64,000 bases of DNA from Arthrobacter sp. Leaf234 (GCF_001422665.1 NZ_LMLU01000001.1:726797-790796), one strand, 5' to 3'. Positions 40,908-50,407 are shown, counted from the first letter of the stretch. Made by a program: numbers and translations. The notes: generated from the letters alone by a model not told the origin.

Positions 40908-42389
40908 TCAGGCGTCGACCGCCCCCCGCGCACGGAGGCGGGAGTGGCGGTACCCGTAGGCGAAGTACACACCGAAGCCGAGGACCAGCCACGCGGCGAA
41001 GAACAGCCAGGTGACGGTGGCGAGGTTGAACATGAGGTACAGGCACAGGGCGGCCGAGGCGATCGGGATGACCGAACCGAAGGGGACCCGGAAGGCGGGG
41101 GTCAGATCGGGACGCTTCCGGCGCAGCACGATGATGCCGAGGCTCACCGTGATGAAGGCGGACAGGGTGCCGATGTTGATCATCTCGGCCAGCACCTCCA
41201 CCTGCGTGAAACCGGCGAGGAGGGCGACGACGATGCCGCACAGGATCTGCGTCCGGGCGGGGGTCGCGTGCTTGTCCGACGTCCGGCTGAGGCCCCGGGG
41301 CAGCAGCCCGTCGCGACTGAGGGCGAAGATGACGCGGGCCAGGCCCATGAGCAGCACCATGATCACGGTGGTCAGGCCGATGAGGCTGCCGAGGGAGATG
41401 ACACCCGCGGCCCAGTCCGCTCCCACGAGCTGGAAGGCGGTGGCGAGCGAGGGCGCTCCGGAGGCGCCGAGCTCCGTGTAGGGCACCATGCCCGTGACCA
41501 CGAGGGTGACGAGGATGTAGAGGACGCTGACGACGGCGAGACCGGCGAAGATACCGCGGGGGAGCGTGCGGCTCGGGTTCTTGACCTCCTCCGCGGAGGT
41601 GGCGACGACATCGAACCCGATGAAGGCGAAGAAGACCAGGGCCGCGCCGGAGATGATGCCGGTGAAGCCGAAGGCCGCCGGCGAGGCGCCGCTGAGGAAG
41701 GAGAGGAAGGGCTGATCCGCCCAGCCCGTGCCGCCCTCGGCGGCGGGCTCGGACGCGGGAACGAAGGGCGTGTAGTTCTCGGGGCTCACGTAGAAGAAAC
41801 CGACCACGATCACGAACAGGACGATACCGATCTTGATGACGGTGAAGACGCTGTTGACGCGGGCGGAGAGCTTGGTCCCGTAGATCAGCACGGCGGTGAA
41901 GATCGCGACGATCAGCAGCGGTCCCCAAGTGAGATTCAGGCCCAGCAGGCTGATGTCGGAGGGGATGTCCAGGTCCAGCACGCTGAAGAGGTCCGAGAGG
42001 TAGACGCCCCAGAACTTCGCGATGACGGCAGCTGCCATGAGCAGTTCGAGGATGAGGTTCCAGCCGATGATCCAGGCCAGCAGCTCGCCCATGGTCGCGT
42101 ACGTGAAGACGTAGGCGCTTCCCGCGACCGGCAGCGCCGTCGCGAACTCGGCGTAGCACATGATCGCCAGCGCACAGGTGATCGCTGCGAGGACGAAGGA
42201 GATGGTGACGGCGGGGCCGGCGTTAAACGCTGCGGCCTGTGCCCCGACCGAGAAGATCCCGGCGCCCACGGCGACGGCCACGCCCATGATCATCAGATCC
42301 CAGGTGGTCAGCGAGCGTTTCAGGCCGTGGCCCTTCTCATCGGAGTCCTTGATCGACTGCTCGATCGACTTCGTCCGGAACAGGTCCAT
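40908..42389 (-). CDS. APC-superfamily amino acid permease (CAT-like)
   Basis: A 493-residue, 12-helix or larger permease. The first helix has the unwound GAGIFSVGAQAA substrate motif, then CYAEFATALPVAGSAYVFTYATMGE and FFAFIGFDVVATSAEEVKNPSRTLPRGI, typical of cationic amino acid transporters. GAAGGA lies nine bases before ATG 42389. It is tandem with a second permease of the same group 137 bp upstream, suggesting duplication. Confidence 0.85.
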   Translation of the reverse strand: MDLFRTKSIEQSIKDSDEKGHGLKRSLTTWDLMIMGVAVAVGAGIFSVGAQAAAFNAGPAVTISFVLAAITCALAIMCYAEFATALPVAGSAYVFTYATMGELLAWIIGWNLILELLMAAAVIAKFWGVYLSDLFSVLDLDIPSDISLLGLNLTWGPLLIVAIFTAVLIYGTKLSARVNSVFTVIKIGIVLFVIVVGFFYVSPENYTPFVPASEPAAEGGTGWADQPFLSFLSGASPAAFGFTGIISGAALVFFAFIGFDVVATSAEEVKNPSRTLPRGIFAGLAVVSVLYILVTLVVTGMVPYTELGASGAPSLATAFQLVGADWAAGVISLGSLIGLTTVIMVLLMGLARVIFALSRDGLLPRGLSRTSDKHATPARTQILCGIVVALLAGFTQVEVLAEMINIGTLSAFITVSLGIIVLRRKRPDLTPAFRVPFGSVIPIASAALCLYLMFNLATVTWLFFAAWLVLGFGVYFAYGYRHSRLRARGAVDA

Positions 42390-42526
42390 GGGTGCTGGTC
42401 CTTCGCAGGGTAGGGCGTGGAGGAGGAACCGGCCGCAGGGCGGAGGTCCCCGTCGAGGATAGGAGGATCGGCCCGTCCGCCGCACATCGTGACATGCGGC
42501 GGACGGGGACGACGGCGGGCCGGACC

Positions 42527-43990
42527 CTAGGAGTCGCGCCGGAGGAGGGCGTGGCGGGGGCTGTCCGGATTCATCAGCGAGTTGCGGCGGCCATAGAAGA
42601 AGTACACGGCCAGGCCGATCACCAGCCAGACACCGAAGCGCACCCACGTCTCCCAGTGCAGCTGGAGCATGAGGAAGAGCGACGCCAGGACACCGAACGC
42701 CGGGACGATCGGCATGAGGGGCAGCTTGAAGGTGCGGGGCACCTCGGGCCGCGTGCGGCGCAGAACGATCACGGCGACGCACACGACCACGAAGGCGGCG
42801 AGGATGCCGATGTTGGTGAGGTCCGCGACGGCCCGGATGGGGAAGACGCCGGCGAGCAGCGCCGAGGCGATGCCGGCGATCCAGGTCACGCGCTGCGGGG
42901 TCCCGTTGCGGTCCGTCGTCGAGAACCAGGCCGGCAGCAAGCCGTCACGGCTCATGGAGAACCAGACGCGGGTGACGCCGAGCAGGAAGGTCAGCATGAC
43001 GGTGAGGATCGAGAGCACGGCGAAGGCGGAGATGATCGTCGCGACGACGGGCAGGCCCACGGATTGGAAGGCGGAGGCGAACCCGGCCGTGGGGCTGATG
43101 TCCTCGTAGTTCTGCATGCCGGTGAGCACCAGGGTCGCGAGGACGTACAGCACCATCGCGATCAGCAGTGACAGGAGGATGGCCTTGGGCATGTGCTTCT
43201 TGCCGTCGGTCGCCTCCTCGGCAGCCGTGCTCATGGCGTCGTAGCCGAAGACGGCGAAGAAGACGGTGGCTGCGCCGGTGAACACGGCGCCGAAGCCCGA
43301 GGGCAGGAACGGGGAGTAGTTCTCGGCGTCCACGTAGAAGAACCCGAGTCCCACGATCCCGAGGATGAGGAGGATCTTCAGGCCCACGGCGACGAGCTCG
43401 AACCGGCCGAACGTCTTGGTGCCGCGACTGAGGATGAACGTGATGAGCAGGCAGACCGCGATCGCGGGGAGGTTGATCAGACCGCCCTCGATGGTGTCGG
43501 GCGTGCCCTGCATCCAGGTGGGGACGGTGATGCCGATGCCGGACATGAACTCCGTGAAGTAGCCGGAGATGCCGATCGCGACGACCGCCACGATCGCGAT
43601 GTACTCGAGGAGGAGGTCCCAGCCGATGAACCAGCCGATGATCTCACCGAGGGCCACGTAGCCGTACGTGTAGGCGGAGCCCGCCCGGGGGATCATCCCG
43701 GCGAACTCGGCGTAGGACAGCGCGGCGGCGGCGCTCGCCAGGCCGGCGACCAGGAAGGAGATGAGGACGGCCGGCCCGACGGCGGTGCCGTCCTCGCCCC
43801 CGTTGGCGACGAGTCCGGCGAGGGTGAAGATCCCGACGCCGATGATGCCGCCGACGCCGATCGCCGTCAGCTGCCACAGCCCCAGGCTCTTGAAGAGGCC
43901 GGTACGGCCGGTCTCGTCCTCGACGTTGTCGATGGGTTTCCGCCGCAGTACCGACTGCGATCCCCGTGCGCCTGCATGCTCCGACATCAT
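42527..43990 (-). CDS. APC-superfamily amino acid permease (CAT-like), second copy
   Basis: A 487-residue permease like its neighbour: IGVGIFTLAGLVAN in helix 1, SYAEFAGMIPRAGSAYTYGYVALGE, and FFAVFGYDAMSTAAEEATDGKKHMPKAI. The two share order and spacing of motifs but differ enough to suggest an old duplication with different substrates. A -10-like TACGAA six bases before ATG 43990 favours a leaderless start; GTG 44023 is the alternative. Confidence 0.85.
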   Translation of the reverse strand: MMSEHAGARGSQSVLRRKPIDNVEDETGRTGLFKSLGLWQLTAIGVGGIIGVGIFTLAGLVANGGEDGTAVGPAVLISFLVAGLASAAAALSYAEFAGMIPRAGSAYTYGYVALGEIIGWFIGWDLLLEYIAIVAVVAIGISGYFTEFMSGIGITVPTWMQGTPDTIEGGLINLPAIAVCLLITFILSRGTKTFGRFELVAVGLKILLILGIVGLGFFYVDAENYSPFLPSGFGAVFTGAATVFFAVFGYDAMSTAAEEATDGKKHMPKAILLSLLIAMVLYVLATLVLTGMQNYEDISPTAGFASAFQSVGLPVVATIISAFAVLSILTVMLTFLLGVTRVWFSMSRDGLLPAWFSTTDRNGTPQRVTWIAGIASALLAGVFPIRAVADLTNIGILAAFVVVCVAVIVLRRTRPEVPRTFKLPLMPIVPAFGVLASLFLMLQLHWETWVRFGVWLVIGLAVYFFYGRRNSLMNPDSPRHALLRRDS

Positions 43991-44092
43991 CGTCCGTTCG
44001 TAGGTGGGTGGTGCTTCGTGCACCCAGCAAGTATGGGGCGGTCGGTGCGTCGGGGGAAGTCAGGAGAATCGACGATGATCCGTCGGTTCTCC

Positions 44093-44827
44093 TTACCTGT
44101 TGATCGCGGCGCGGCGCAGGCCGTCGAGCAGGATCTCCAGGTAACGGTCGAAGCCCGTCGGCAGGCTGCCGTTCGATCCGCTGTCGGACGCCTCGCGCTC
44201 CTCCGGGGCGTCCATCGGCCCTGGCGCACCGGTCCGCGTCGGCGCGTCGGCCTGCTCGCGCGTCAGGGAACCGAGCATGCGGATCAGGACCAGGAGATCC
44301 GCTCCGGTCAGGTCGGGGCGGGCCGCGCCGTCGTTCCGCATCCGACGCGCGAGCTCGTCCGCGGTGGGGGAGAGCCGCTCGCGCAGCAGTGCGACTCCGG
44401 CGGAGACGAATCCGTGGTCGTCGAGCAGGTCGCGCAGGCTCCGGTCGTCGATCTGCATGCGGGCCACCGAACCCACGAAGGCCGGCACCGCCGCCCAGGG
44501 GTCCTCGAGGGCGAGGGCTTCCGTCGCGGCGCGGTCGACGTCCGCCCTGCGCTCCTCGAGGAGCGCCTCGATCAGCGTGCGGCGGTCCGGGAAGCGCCGG
44601 TACACGGTGCCGACACCGACGCCGGCTTCCCGGGCGATGTCCTCGAAGCTGCACTCTGTGCCGTGCTCGGCGAACATGCGTCGGGCGGCGCGGAGGACCA
44701 CCTCGCGGTTCCGGCGGGCATCGCGCCGGAGTGGCCGTACGACGGCGTCCGCCCCGGACGCCGTCGCCCGGCCCGCAGGGGGACCTGACCGTGCACCGGT
44801 CTCAGGCGGCGTCACGGAGTGCCGCAC
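44093..44827 (-). CDS. TetR-family regulator
   Basis: The TetR HTH is clear: NREVVLRAARRMFAEHGTECSFEDIAREAGVGVGTVYRRFPDRRTLIEAL. The C-terminal ligand domain resembles SBD-like regulators (LLVLIRMLGSLTREQ). The N-terminal 30 residues before the HTH are atypical. GTG 44815 or the start at 44827 would both overlap the PAP2 gene's 3' end, implying translational coupling to it. Targets may include PAP2 or the APC permease downstream. Confidence 0.8.
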   Translation of the reverse strand: MRHSVTPPETGARSGPPAGRATASGADAVVRPLRRDARRNREVVLRAARRMFAEHGTECSFEDIAREAGVGVGTVYRRFPDRRTLIEALLEERRADVDRAATEALALEDPWAAVPAFVGSVARMQIDDRSLRDLLDDHGFVSAGVALLRERLSPTADELARRMRNDGAARPDLTGADLLVLIRMLGSLTREQADAPTRTGAPGPMDAPEEREASDSGSNGSLPTGFDRYLEILLDGLRRAAINR

Positions 44828-45593
44828 GGTGCAGCCGGAAGGTCAGGAAGAGCCGGTGGGCGGTGATCACGACCGCGAGCCAGGCGATCCCGAGCGTCCA
44901 CGCGACGAGCACGTCCGTCAGCCAGTGGTGGCCGAGGAACACGCGGCTGAGGCCCATGGTGACCGCGAAGAGGACGGCGAGCGTGACGGTCAGGGCCCGG
45001 GTGCGCTTGCGGTGCTGCCGGAGCACGAGGAGGTAGGCGACGATCCCGGCGATCACGAGCGCGTTGAGCGAGTGCCCGCTGGGGAACGAGGGCGAGGACT
45101 CGTAGGGCGGGACGGCGAGATCCATGGGCGGGCGGAGGCGCCCGATGGCGTCCTTGCCCGCGACGGTCATCAGCAGCGAGCCGAAGGCGGCGGCCGGGAT
45201 CAGGATCACGGGAGTCCATGAGCGGCGGCTGACAGCGAGCAGCACCATCACGGCGAGGGCGAGGATCGGCATGCCGACGGGGCCACCGATGTCGGTGTAT
45301 CCCGTGATGAAGGCGTCGAGCCGGTCCTGGCGGAGCGAGACGGCGAGGTCCAGGGCGGGCCCGTCGAGTGCCGCGACGCCGTCCGACTCGACGACCGACT
45401 CGTACACCTCCGCCGACGCCGCCGTCAGCAGCGCCGCGATCCCGCCGCCGACGGCGATGAGCAGGAGCAGCGCCGCGTGCGGGCCCAGCCTGGATGCGAG
45501 GGGACGGATGCACCGCACGAGGAGACGGCCGACGGGGGTGGACCATCGGGTGAGGTCGCGGGGGCCGACGTACTGGTCCTGATGGGCTGGCAT
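44802..45593 (-). CDS. PAP2-family membrane phosphatase
   Basis: A 263-residue, six-helix phosphatase with the three PAP2 motifs: KDAIGRLRPP, PSFPSGHS and SRVFLGHHWLTD. It would dephosphorylate a lipid such as phosphatidate, PGP or undecaprenyl diphosphate, with the active site facing outward. -10 TAGAGT six bases before ATG 45593 indicates a leaderless mRNA. Its 3' end overlaps the TetR gene. Confidence 0.88.
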   Translation of the reverse strand: MPAHQDQYVGPRDLTRWSTPVGRLLVRCIRPLASRLGPHAALLLLIAVGGGIAALLTAASAEVYESVVESDGVAALDGPALDLAVSLRQDRLDAFITGYTDIGGPVGMPILALAVMVLLAVSRRSWTPVILIPAAAFGSLLMTVAGKDAIGRLRPPMDLAVPPYESSPSFPSGHSLNALVIAGIVAYLLVLRQHRKRTRALTVTLAVLFAVTMGLSRVFLGHHWLTDVLVAWTLGIAWLAVVITAHRLFLTFRLHRAALRDAA

Positions 45594-45744
45594 CCCCTGA
45601 CTCTATGCGCCCTGCCCTGCAGGGGCACCGGGCTGCGGGAACTGCGGCCGCGGTGTGTGCATCCGGCGCCCGTCCTGCTAGGGCACCCTCCACCGGCCGT
45701 CGGCGCGGCACCGGAACGTCTCGGCCCGGGTCTAGGCTGGCGGC

Positions 45745-46407
45745 ATGAGCGATCCAGGTCCCATCCGCGATATCGTCCGTGGCGTTCCCGTGTTCCCCGA
45801 CGAGATGCCGCCCTTCGACCCGGCCTCGGCGCCCGCCTCGCCGCTCGACCTCTTCCTGGACTGGCTGCGCACGGCGGTGGCGGACGATGTCGCAGCGCCC
45901 CACGCGGTCCATCTCGCCACCGTCGACGCCGACGGCGCGCCGGACGCCCGCGTGGTGATCCTCAAGGACCTGACGGAGGACGGATTCCAGGTCGCCTCGA
46001 GTAGGGACAGCCCCAAGGGCCGCCAGCTCACGGCCACCCCGAAGGCTGCCCTCACGTTCTTCTGGCCCGCGGCAGGCCGCCAGGTGCGGATCCGGGGCGG
46101 AGTGTCCACGGGCACCACGGAGGAGAACGACGCGGACTTCCAGCGCCGCCATCCGGTGGCCCGTGCGCTGGTGCTGGCCGGCAGCCAGAGCTCGCCCCTG
46201 CAGGACAGGGCAGGGCTGGACGCCGCCGTCGAGAGCCAGGTGGAGCGCATCGAGGCGACCGAAGGACTCGCGTCCACCACCTGGACGGTGTTCACGGTGG
46301 CACCTGACGCCGTCGAGTTCTGGCAGGCCGACCAGGAGCGCCGCCATACCCGCCTGCTCTACACCCGTTTCGGGGAGGGCTGGCGGCGCGAGTTGCTCTG
46401 GCCGTAG
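45745..46407 (+). CDS. Pyridoxamine 5'-phosphate oxidase-like flavoprotein
   Basis: A 220-residue split-barrel FMN protein laid out like PdxH: HLATVDADGAPDARVVILKDL, SSRDSPKGRQLTATPKAALTFFWPAAGRQVRIRG, SQSSPL and the C-terminal RLLYTRFGEGWRRELLWP. PdxH makes pyridoxal phosphate from PNP/PMP, but some family key residues differ, so a related FMN oxidoreductase is possible. -10 TAGGCT six bases before ATG 45745 indicates a leaderless mRNA. It ends 3 bp from the convergent peptidase gene. Confidence 0.75.
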   Translation: MSDPGPIRDIVRGVPVFPDEMPPFDPASAPASPLDLFLDWLRTAVADDVAAPHAVHLATVDADGAPDARVVILKDLTEDGFQVASSRDSPKGRQLTATPKAALTFFWPAAGRQVRIRGGVSTGTTEENDADFQRRHPVARALVLAGSQSSPLQDRAGLDAAVESQVERIEATEGLASTTWTVFTVAPDAVEFWQADQERRHTRLLYTRFGEGWRRELLWP

Positions 46408-46410
46408 CGC

Positions 46411-47451
46411 CTAGTGTGCGGCTGACGGTCCTGTGGTGGAGGTCCGCGTCGTCGCAGGGGCACTGCCCGCACGCAGCCGGTGGACGAACTCGAGCTTGGC
46501 GATGACCGCCGGCGGCAGCACGAACGGGTAGAGATCGTTCGCGCCCATGCTGCGGTTCACCTGGTTGAGGGCCACCGACAGCGGGATCCAGGTCTCGCGC
46601 ACCACCTCGCCGAAATCGGCCGTCGTGTCCGGTCCGGGTCCGCCCGCCACGCCGTACTGCAGGGCTGTATCGACGGTGTCACAGATGTGCAGGTAGTGGG
46701 CGAAGGTCTCGGCGAAGTCCTCGTACGGGTGCATGGTCGCGTACTGCGAGATGTGGTTCTTCTCCCAGCCCTCCGGCGGGCCCTGGTCGTAGTGCCGCTT
46801 CAACGCATCCTGGTAGCTGTCGCGGTCGTCGCCGAAGATGTCGCGCGCACGCTCGGTCATCTCGGGGTCCGAGAATACGAGGGTCCCCTCGACGTAGTGA
46901 CCGGTCTCGTGCCGGAAGTGCCCGAGCATGGTGCGGTACGGCTCGTCCAGCTTCGCGCGCATCTTCTCCCGGTGGGAATCGACCGTCTCTGCGAGGTCGA
47001 TGGTGATGAGACCGTTCTGGTGGCCGATCACCACCTTCTCCTCGACACTGGAGAGGAGGTCGAAGGCCAGTCCCCGCTCCGGGTTGCTGATCCTGTCCTC
47101 GATCGGCAGGCCGAGGGTGTCGAGTTCGTAGATGAGGTGCCGCTTTGACCGCTCCGCGTCCAGGAACTGCGCCAGCCCGGTGGTGTCGTGGTCGTCCGGG
47201 CGGGTGCGCGTGAGGGTGCAGCTGAAGCACTCGTCCCCTTCCTCGCGCACCAGCCAGGTGCAGCCGGACAGCGTCAGGTTGACGCACCGCACGAGGGACT
47301 GGCCCGCGCGATCGACATATCGGCCGTCGTCGTCGAGGGCGGTGATGCTCCGTTCGCCGCGGTGGAAGCCGAGCTGCGTGCCGCAGGCGAGGCAGCGGGA
47401 GTTCTCGAAGAACAGGGGGGAGGCGCACACGGCGCAGGTGAAGCGTTGCAT
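46411..47451 (-). CDS. Zinc metallopeptidase-like protein with N-terminal zinc ribbons
   Basis: A 346-residue protein. Four CxxC-type cysteine pairs (6/9, 20/23, 56/64, 75/78) form one or two N-terminal zinc ribbons. HETGH at 181-185 is a zinc protease HExxH motif, followed by NHISQYATMHPYEDFAETFAHYLHI, whose Glu/Asp may be the third ligand. This matches the putative zinc-binding metallopeptidase family. No signal peptide is seen, so it is cytosolic; substrates are unknown. AGGA lies five bases before ATG 47451. It is co-directional with the TauE/SafE gene, 32 bp away. Confidence 0.75.
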   Translation of the reverse strand: MQRFTCAVCASPLFFENSRCLACGTQLGFHRGERSITALDDDGRYVDRAGQSLVRCVNLTLSGCTWLVREEGDECFSCTLTRTRPDDHDTTGLAQFLDAERSKRHLIYELDTLGLPIEDRISNPERGLAFDLLSSVEEKVVIGHQNGLITIDLAETVDSHREKMRAKLDEPYRTMLGHFRHETGHYVEGTLVFSDPEMTERARDIFGDDRDSYQDALKRHYDQGPPEGWEKNHISQYATMHPYEDFAETFAHYLHICDTVDTALQYGVAGGPGPDTTADFGEVVRETWIPLSVALNQVNRSMGANDLYPFVLPPAVIAKLEFVHRLRAGSAPATTRTSTTGPSAAH

Positions 47452-47483
47452 GGGGTCCTGGGGGGAGGGGGGCGGAAGAACGG

Positions 47484-48260
47484 TCAGCCGAAGAAGACGA
47501 GCCGGATCAGGGCGGCAGTGCCGATGACGAGGATGGTGGCGCGCAGGGCGAGCGGGGAGAGCCGCCGTCCCACCCTCGCTCCGAGGAGGCCGCCGAGCGT
47601 GGCGCCGACGGCGATGATGAGGACGACGGCCCAGTCGATCGAATCCCAGGCGAACAGCATGAAGGTGATGGCGGCGACCGCGTTGACCGCCGTCGTGAGC
47701 ACGTTCTTGATCGCGTTGATGCGCTGCAGGCTCTCGATGGTCACCATGCTCATCAGGCCGACGATCAGGATGCCCTGCGCCGCTCCGAAGTAGCCGCCGT
47801 AGACGCCCAGGACGGCGATGCCGGCGAGCAGGAGCAGCGAACGACGCCGGGAGGGGCGGGTGTCCGGCGCGGCCTCGCCGGCCTTCGCCGCCGCGGCCCG
47901 CTGCACGCGTGGTGCCAGGGCGACCATGGCGAGTCCGGCGATGATGAGGATCGGGACGATCGCCTGGAAGGCCTCGGGCGGAAGGACCAGCAACAGGAGG
48001 GCGCCGCCCAGTCCGCCCAGCACGGACAGCGGGAGCAACCGCAGGAGCAACCCCCTGTTGGCGCTGATCTCGCGTCGGTACCCCCAGGACCCCGACAGGC
48101 CTCCCCCCACGAGCCCGATGTTGTTCGAGATGTTCGCGACGATCGGCGGGTAGCCGAAGAGCAGGAGGGTGGGGAAGGTCACCAGGGTGCCCGAACCGAC
48201 CACGACGTTGATCATGCCCGCCCAGAAACCGGCGACAAGGATCACGGCGATCTCGAGCAC
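47484..48260 (-). CDS. TauE/SafE-family anion exporter
   Basis: A 258-residue, roughly eight-helix protein with the two family repeats: GMINVVVGSGTLVTFPTLLLFGYPPIVANISNNIGL and GVYGGYFGAAQGILIVGLMSMV. TauE/SafE proteins export sulfite, sulfoacetate or related organic anions. GTG 48260 has GGGAGG at suitable distance. Context does not reveal the substrate. Confidence 0.85.
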   Translation of the reverse strand: MLEIAVILVAGFWAGMINVVVGSGTLVTFPTLLLFGYPPIVANISNNIGLVGGGLSGSWGYRREISANRGLLLRLLPLSVLGGLGGALLLLVLPPEAFQAIVPILIIAGLAMVALAPRVQRAAAAKAGEAAPDTRPSRRRSLLLLAGIAVLGVYGGYFGAAQGILIVGLMSMVTIESLQRINAIKNVLTTAVNAVAAITFMLFAWDSIDWAVVLIIAVGATLGGLLGARVGRRLSPLALRATILVIGTAALIRLVFFG

Positions 48261-48514
48261 GCGCCCACCATCCTCCCGGCATCGGTCCGTGGGTTCCGGT
48301 CGGGCCCGGCGTCGGCCGCGGTGCGCCGGTCAGGGCGCTCGGGCTGCCGGGCAGGGAAGCACCTCGACAAGGATATGCCGAGGTGGCGGGCCGCCGTGAC
48401 GCCCGTGTGCCTCGGGCATCCTCGCGGTCGGGGCTCCCGAGGATGCAGGTGGACTGGTTCCCGTCCGAGAGGGTCGCCGTGCTCCGTGCCGTCCACCGTG
48501 GCCGGTGACGCCGA

Positions 48515-49342
48515 TCAGTGGCCGAACTCGTCCGAATCGACGATCTCCGCCTCCTGGCTCTCCAGGAGGTAGAGGCTCGCCACTTCCTCGCCCGAGAGCT
48601 CGACGTCGAAGACGTCGAGGTTCTGCGCGAGGCGCTCGGGATGCGAGGACTTCGGGATGGCGACGAGGCCCTGCTGCACGTGCCAGCGCAGCACCACCTG
48701 GGCGGGAGTCATTCCATGGGCCTCCGCGATGGCCCGGACCGCCGGCTCGTCGAGCAGTCCGCTGCCCTGCCCGAGCGGGCTCCAGGACTCCGTCACGATG
48801 CCGTGCTCGTCGTGGAAGGCGCGGTCCACGATCCGCGGACGCTGCGGGTCGAGCTGGATCTGGTTGACGTCGGGCACGATCCCGGCATCGATGACGTCCT
48901 GCAGGTGTGACGGCTTGTAGTTGGAGGTGCCGATCGCCCGGACCAGGCCCTCGTCCATGAGTGCGGCGATGCCCTGGACGGCCTCGACGTGGCGGCCCTG
49001 CCCAGGGTTCGGCCAGTGCACGAGCAGGAGGTCCACGTAATCGACGCCGAGCAGGTCCGCGCTCGTCTCGAAGGCCCGACGGACGCCGTCGACGCTGTGG
49101 TGCTCGCGGTTGAATTTCGTCGTGATGAACAGCTCCTCGCGGGGGACCCCCGAGCGGCGGACACCCTCACCCACGCCCTTCTCGTTGCGATAGTTCTCGG
49201 CGGTGTCGATCAGCCGGTATCCCGCGCTGATCGCCCGCTCGACGGTCGTGGCCGCCTCGTCGTCGTTCAGGGGCCACGTGCCGAGGCCGAGGAGGGGCAG
49301 GCGTGCGCCGCTGCGCAGCTGGACGGTGGGAGCGAGTGCCAT
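48515..49342 (-). CDS. Aldo/keto reductase
   Basis: A 275-residue NADPH-dependent reductase with LLGLGTWPLN, the catalytic tetrad seen as DTAENY (Asp, Tyr), FITTKFN (Lys) and LLVHWPN (His), and the cofactor segment IPKSSHPERLAQNLDVFD. It reduces aldehydes or ketones such as 2,5-diketogluconate or methylglyoxal. AGGAGA six bases before ATG 49342 is the SD. It is divergent from the hydrolase gene at 49481 across a palindromic operator. Confidence 0.88.
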   Translation of the reverse strand: MALAPTVQLRSGARLPLLGLGTWPLNDDEAATTVERAISAGYRLIDTAENYRNEKGVGEGVRRSGVPREELFITTKFNREHHSVDGVRRAFETSADLLGVDYVDLLLVHWPNPGQGRHVEAVQGIAALMDEGLVRAIGTSNYKPSHLQDVIDAGIVPDVNQIQLDPQRPRIVDRAFHDEHGIVTESWSPLGQGSGLLDEPAVRAIAEAHGMTPAQVVLRWHVQQGLVAIPKSSHPERLAQNLDVFDVELSGEEVASLYLLESQEAEIVDSDEFGH

Positions 49343-49419
49343 GGGATCTCCTGATCGGGGGTGGGGGGCAGGTCAACCCTGTCCCGGGGGCGAGCACGCC
49401 GTCAACCGTGCCGCGGCAG

Positions 49420-49438
49420 TATCTCCATGATGGAGATA
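49420..49438. promoter_or_regulatory. Operator TATCTCCA-TGA-TGGAGATA
   Basis: A 19-bp palindrome with perfect 8-bp arms between the divergent reductase and hydrolase genes. It overlaps a possible rightward -10 TATCAT (49436-49441) and a leftward GATACT. It probably represses both; the regulator is not adjacent. Confidence 0.6.
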
Positions 49439-49480
49439 TCATGGGTGCATCGATGGCGCGCAGCGCCGGAAAGGGGCCCC

Positions 49481-50407
49481 ATGCCCTCGCGCATCCCCGC
49501 CGTCTGCACCGCCGTCGCCCTGATCCTGACCCCGGCGTGGCTCATCGCCACGAATCCTGCCGTCCCGCGGTCGCATCCGCTCCTGCCGTCACTCCTGGCC
49601 GTCGCCCTGCTCTCGGGACTCCTCGTCGCGGCGCTGCTGCTCCGGTCCCGGCGGCGGGACGTGCGGGTCGGTCGGCGCAGGGCGGTTCTCCAGGGCCTCG
49701 CGGCCCTCCTGGTGATCGGCGTGATGGCGGCCCTGGCATGGCTCGCACCGTTCCCGTTCCGCGATGATGCCGGACGGCTCGGGGAAGGGGTGGCGCTGGT
49801 GGACGTGGGCCTCGTGGAGGACGCGACGTCGATCACCCTCGTGCCGACCGGGGACGCACCGGAGGTCGTGACGCGTGGTCTGGTGTTCTACCCGGGGGCA
49901 CGGGTCGAGGCCCTCGCCTACGTCCCGCTGCTCGCGGAGGTGGCGAGGGAGGGGACGCTCGTCGTCGTGCTCAAGGAACCACTCGGTATCTCGCTGGTCG
50001 ATTCCGCACAGGCGGGTCCGGTGATGGAGGCGCACCCCGAGGTGGTGACCTGGGCCGTGGGTGGACACTCGCTCGGAGGCGTCTCGGCCTCGATCTTCGC
50101 AGCCGGCGACGCGGATGTCAGTGGCCTGCTGCTGTGGGCCTCCTACCCCCTCGACGATCTCTCGGGGAGCGGCCTCGAGGTGCTGTCCGTCAGCGGGTCC
50201 GAGGACGGCCTGACCACGCGTGCCGACATCACCGCGTCGCGGGAACTGCTGCCCGCCGGCGCCCGCTTCACCGAGGTTCCCGGGGGTGTCCACGCCTTCT
50301 TCGGCGACTACGGGCAGCAACCCGGCGACGGCGCCGCGACGGCCGGGAGGGACACCGTGCAGTCGGACATCATCGAGGCGACGGAAGCGTTCATGGGTTC
50401 GTTGTGA
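49481..50407 (+). CDS. Membrane-anchored alpha/beta-hydrolase
   Basis: A 308-residue protein with three hydrophobic helices at the N-terminus (about residues 8-23, 32-51, 69-85), then an extracytoplasmic hydrolase domain. LVFYPGARVEALAYVPLLAEVA precedes AVGGHSLGGVSASIFA (nucleophile Ser), and GSEDGLTT (Asp) and GGVHAFFGDYG (His) follow. This is the Abhydrolase_5 type. AAAGGGG four bases before ATG 49481 is the SD. Substrate unknown. Confidence 0.8.
   Translation: MPSRIPAVCTAVALILTPAWLIATNPAVPRSHPLLPSLLAVALLSGLLVAALLLRSRRRDVRVGRRRAVLQGLAALLVIGVMAALAWLAPFPFRDDAGRLGEGVALVDVGLVEDATSITLVPTGDAPEVVTRGLVFYPGARVEALAYVPLLAEVAREGTLVVVLKEPLGISLVDSAQAGPVMEAHPEVVTWAVGGHSLGGVSASIFAAGDADVSGLLLWASYPLDDLSGSGLEVLSVSGSEDGLTTRADITASRELLPAGARFTEVPGGVHAFFGDYGQQPGDGAATAGRDTVQSDIIEATEAFMGSL

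Noticed and set aside
48261-48514. Possible small gene between TauE/SafE and aldo/keto reductase
   Set aside because: Frames there lack SD sites and recognisable motifs.
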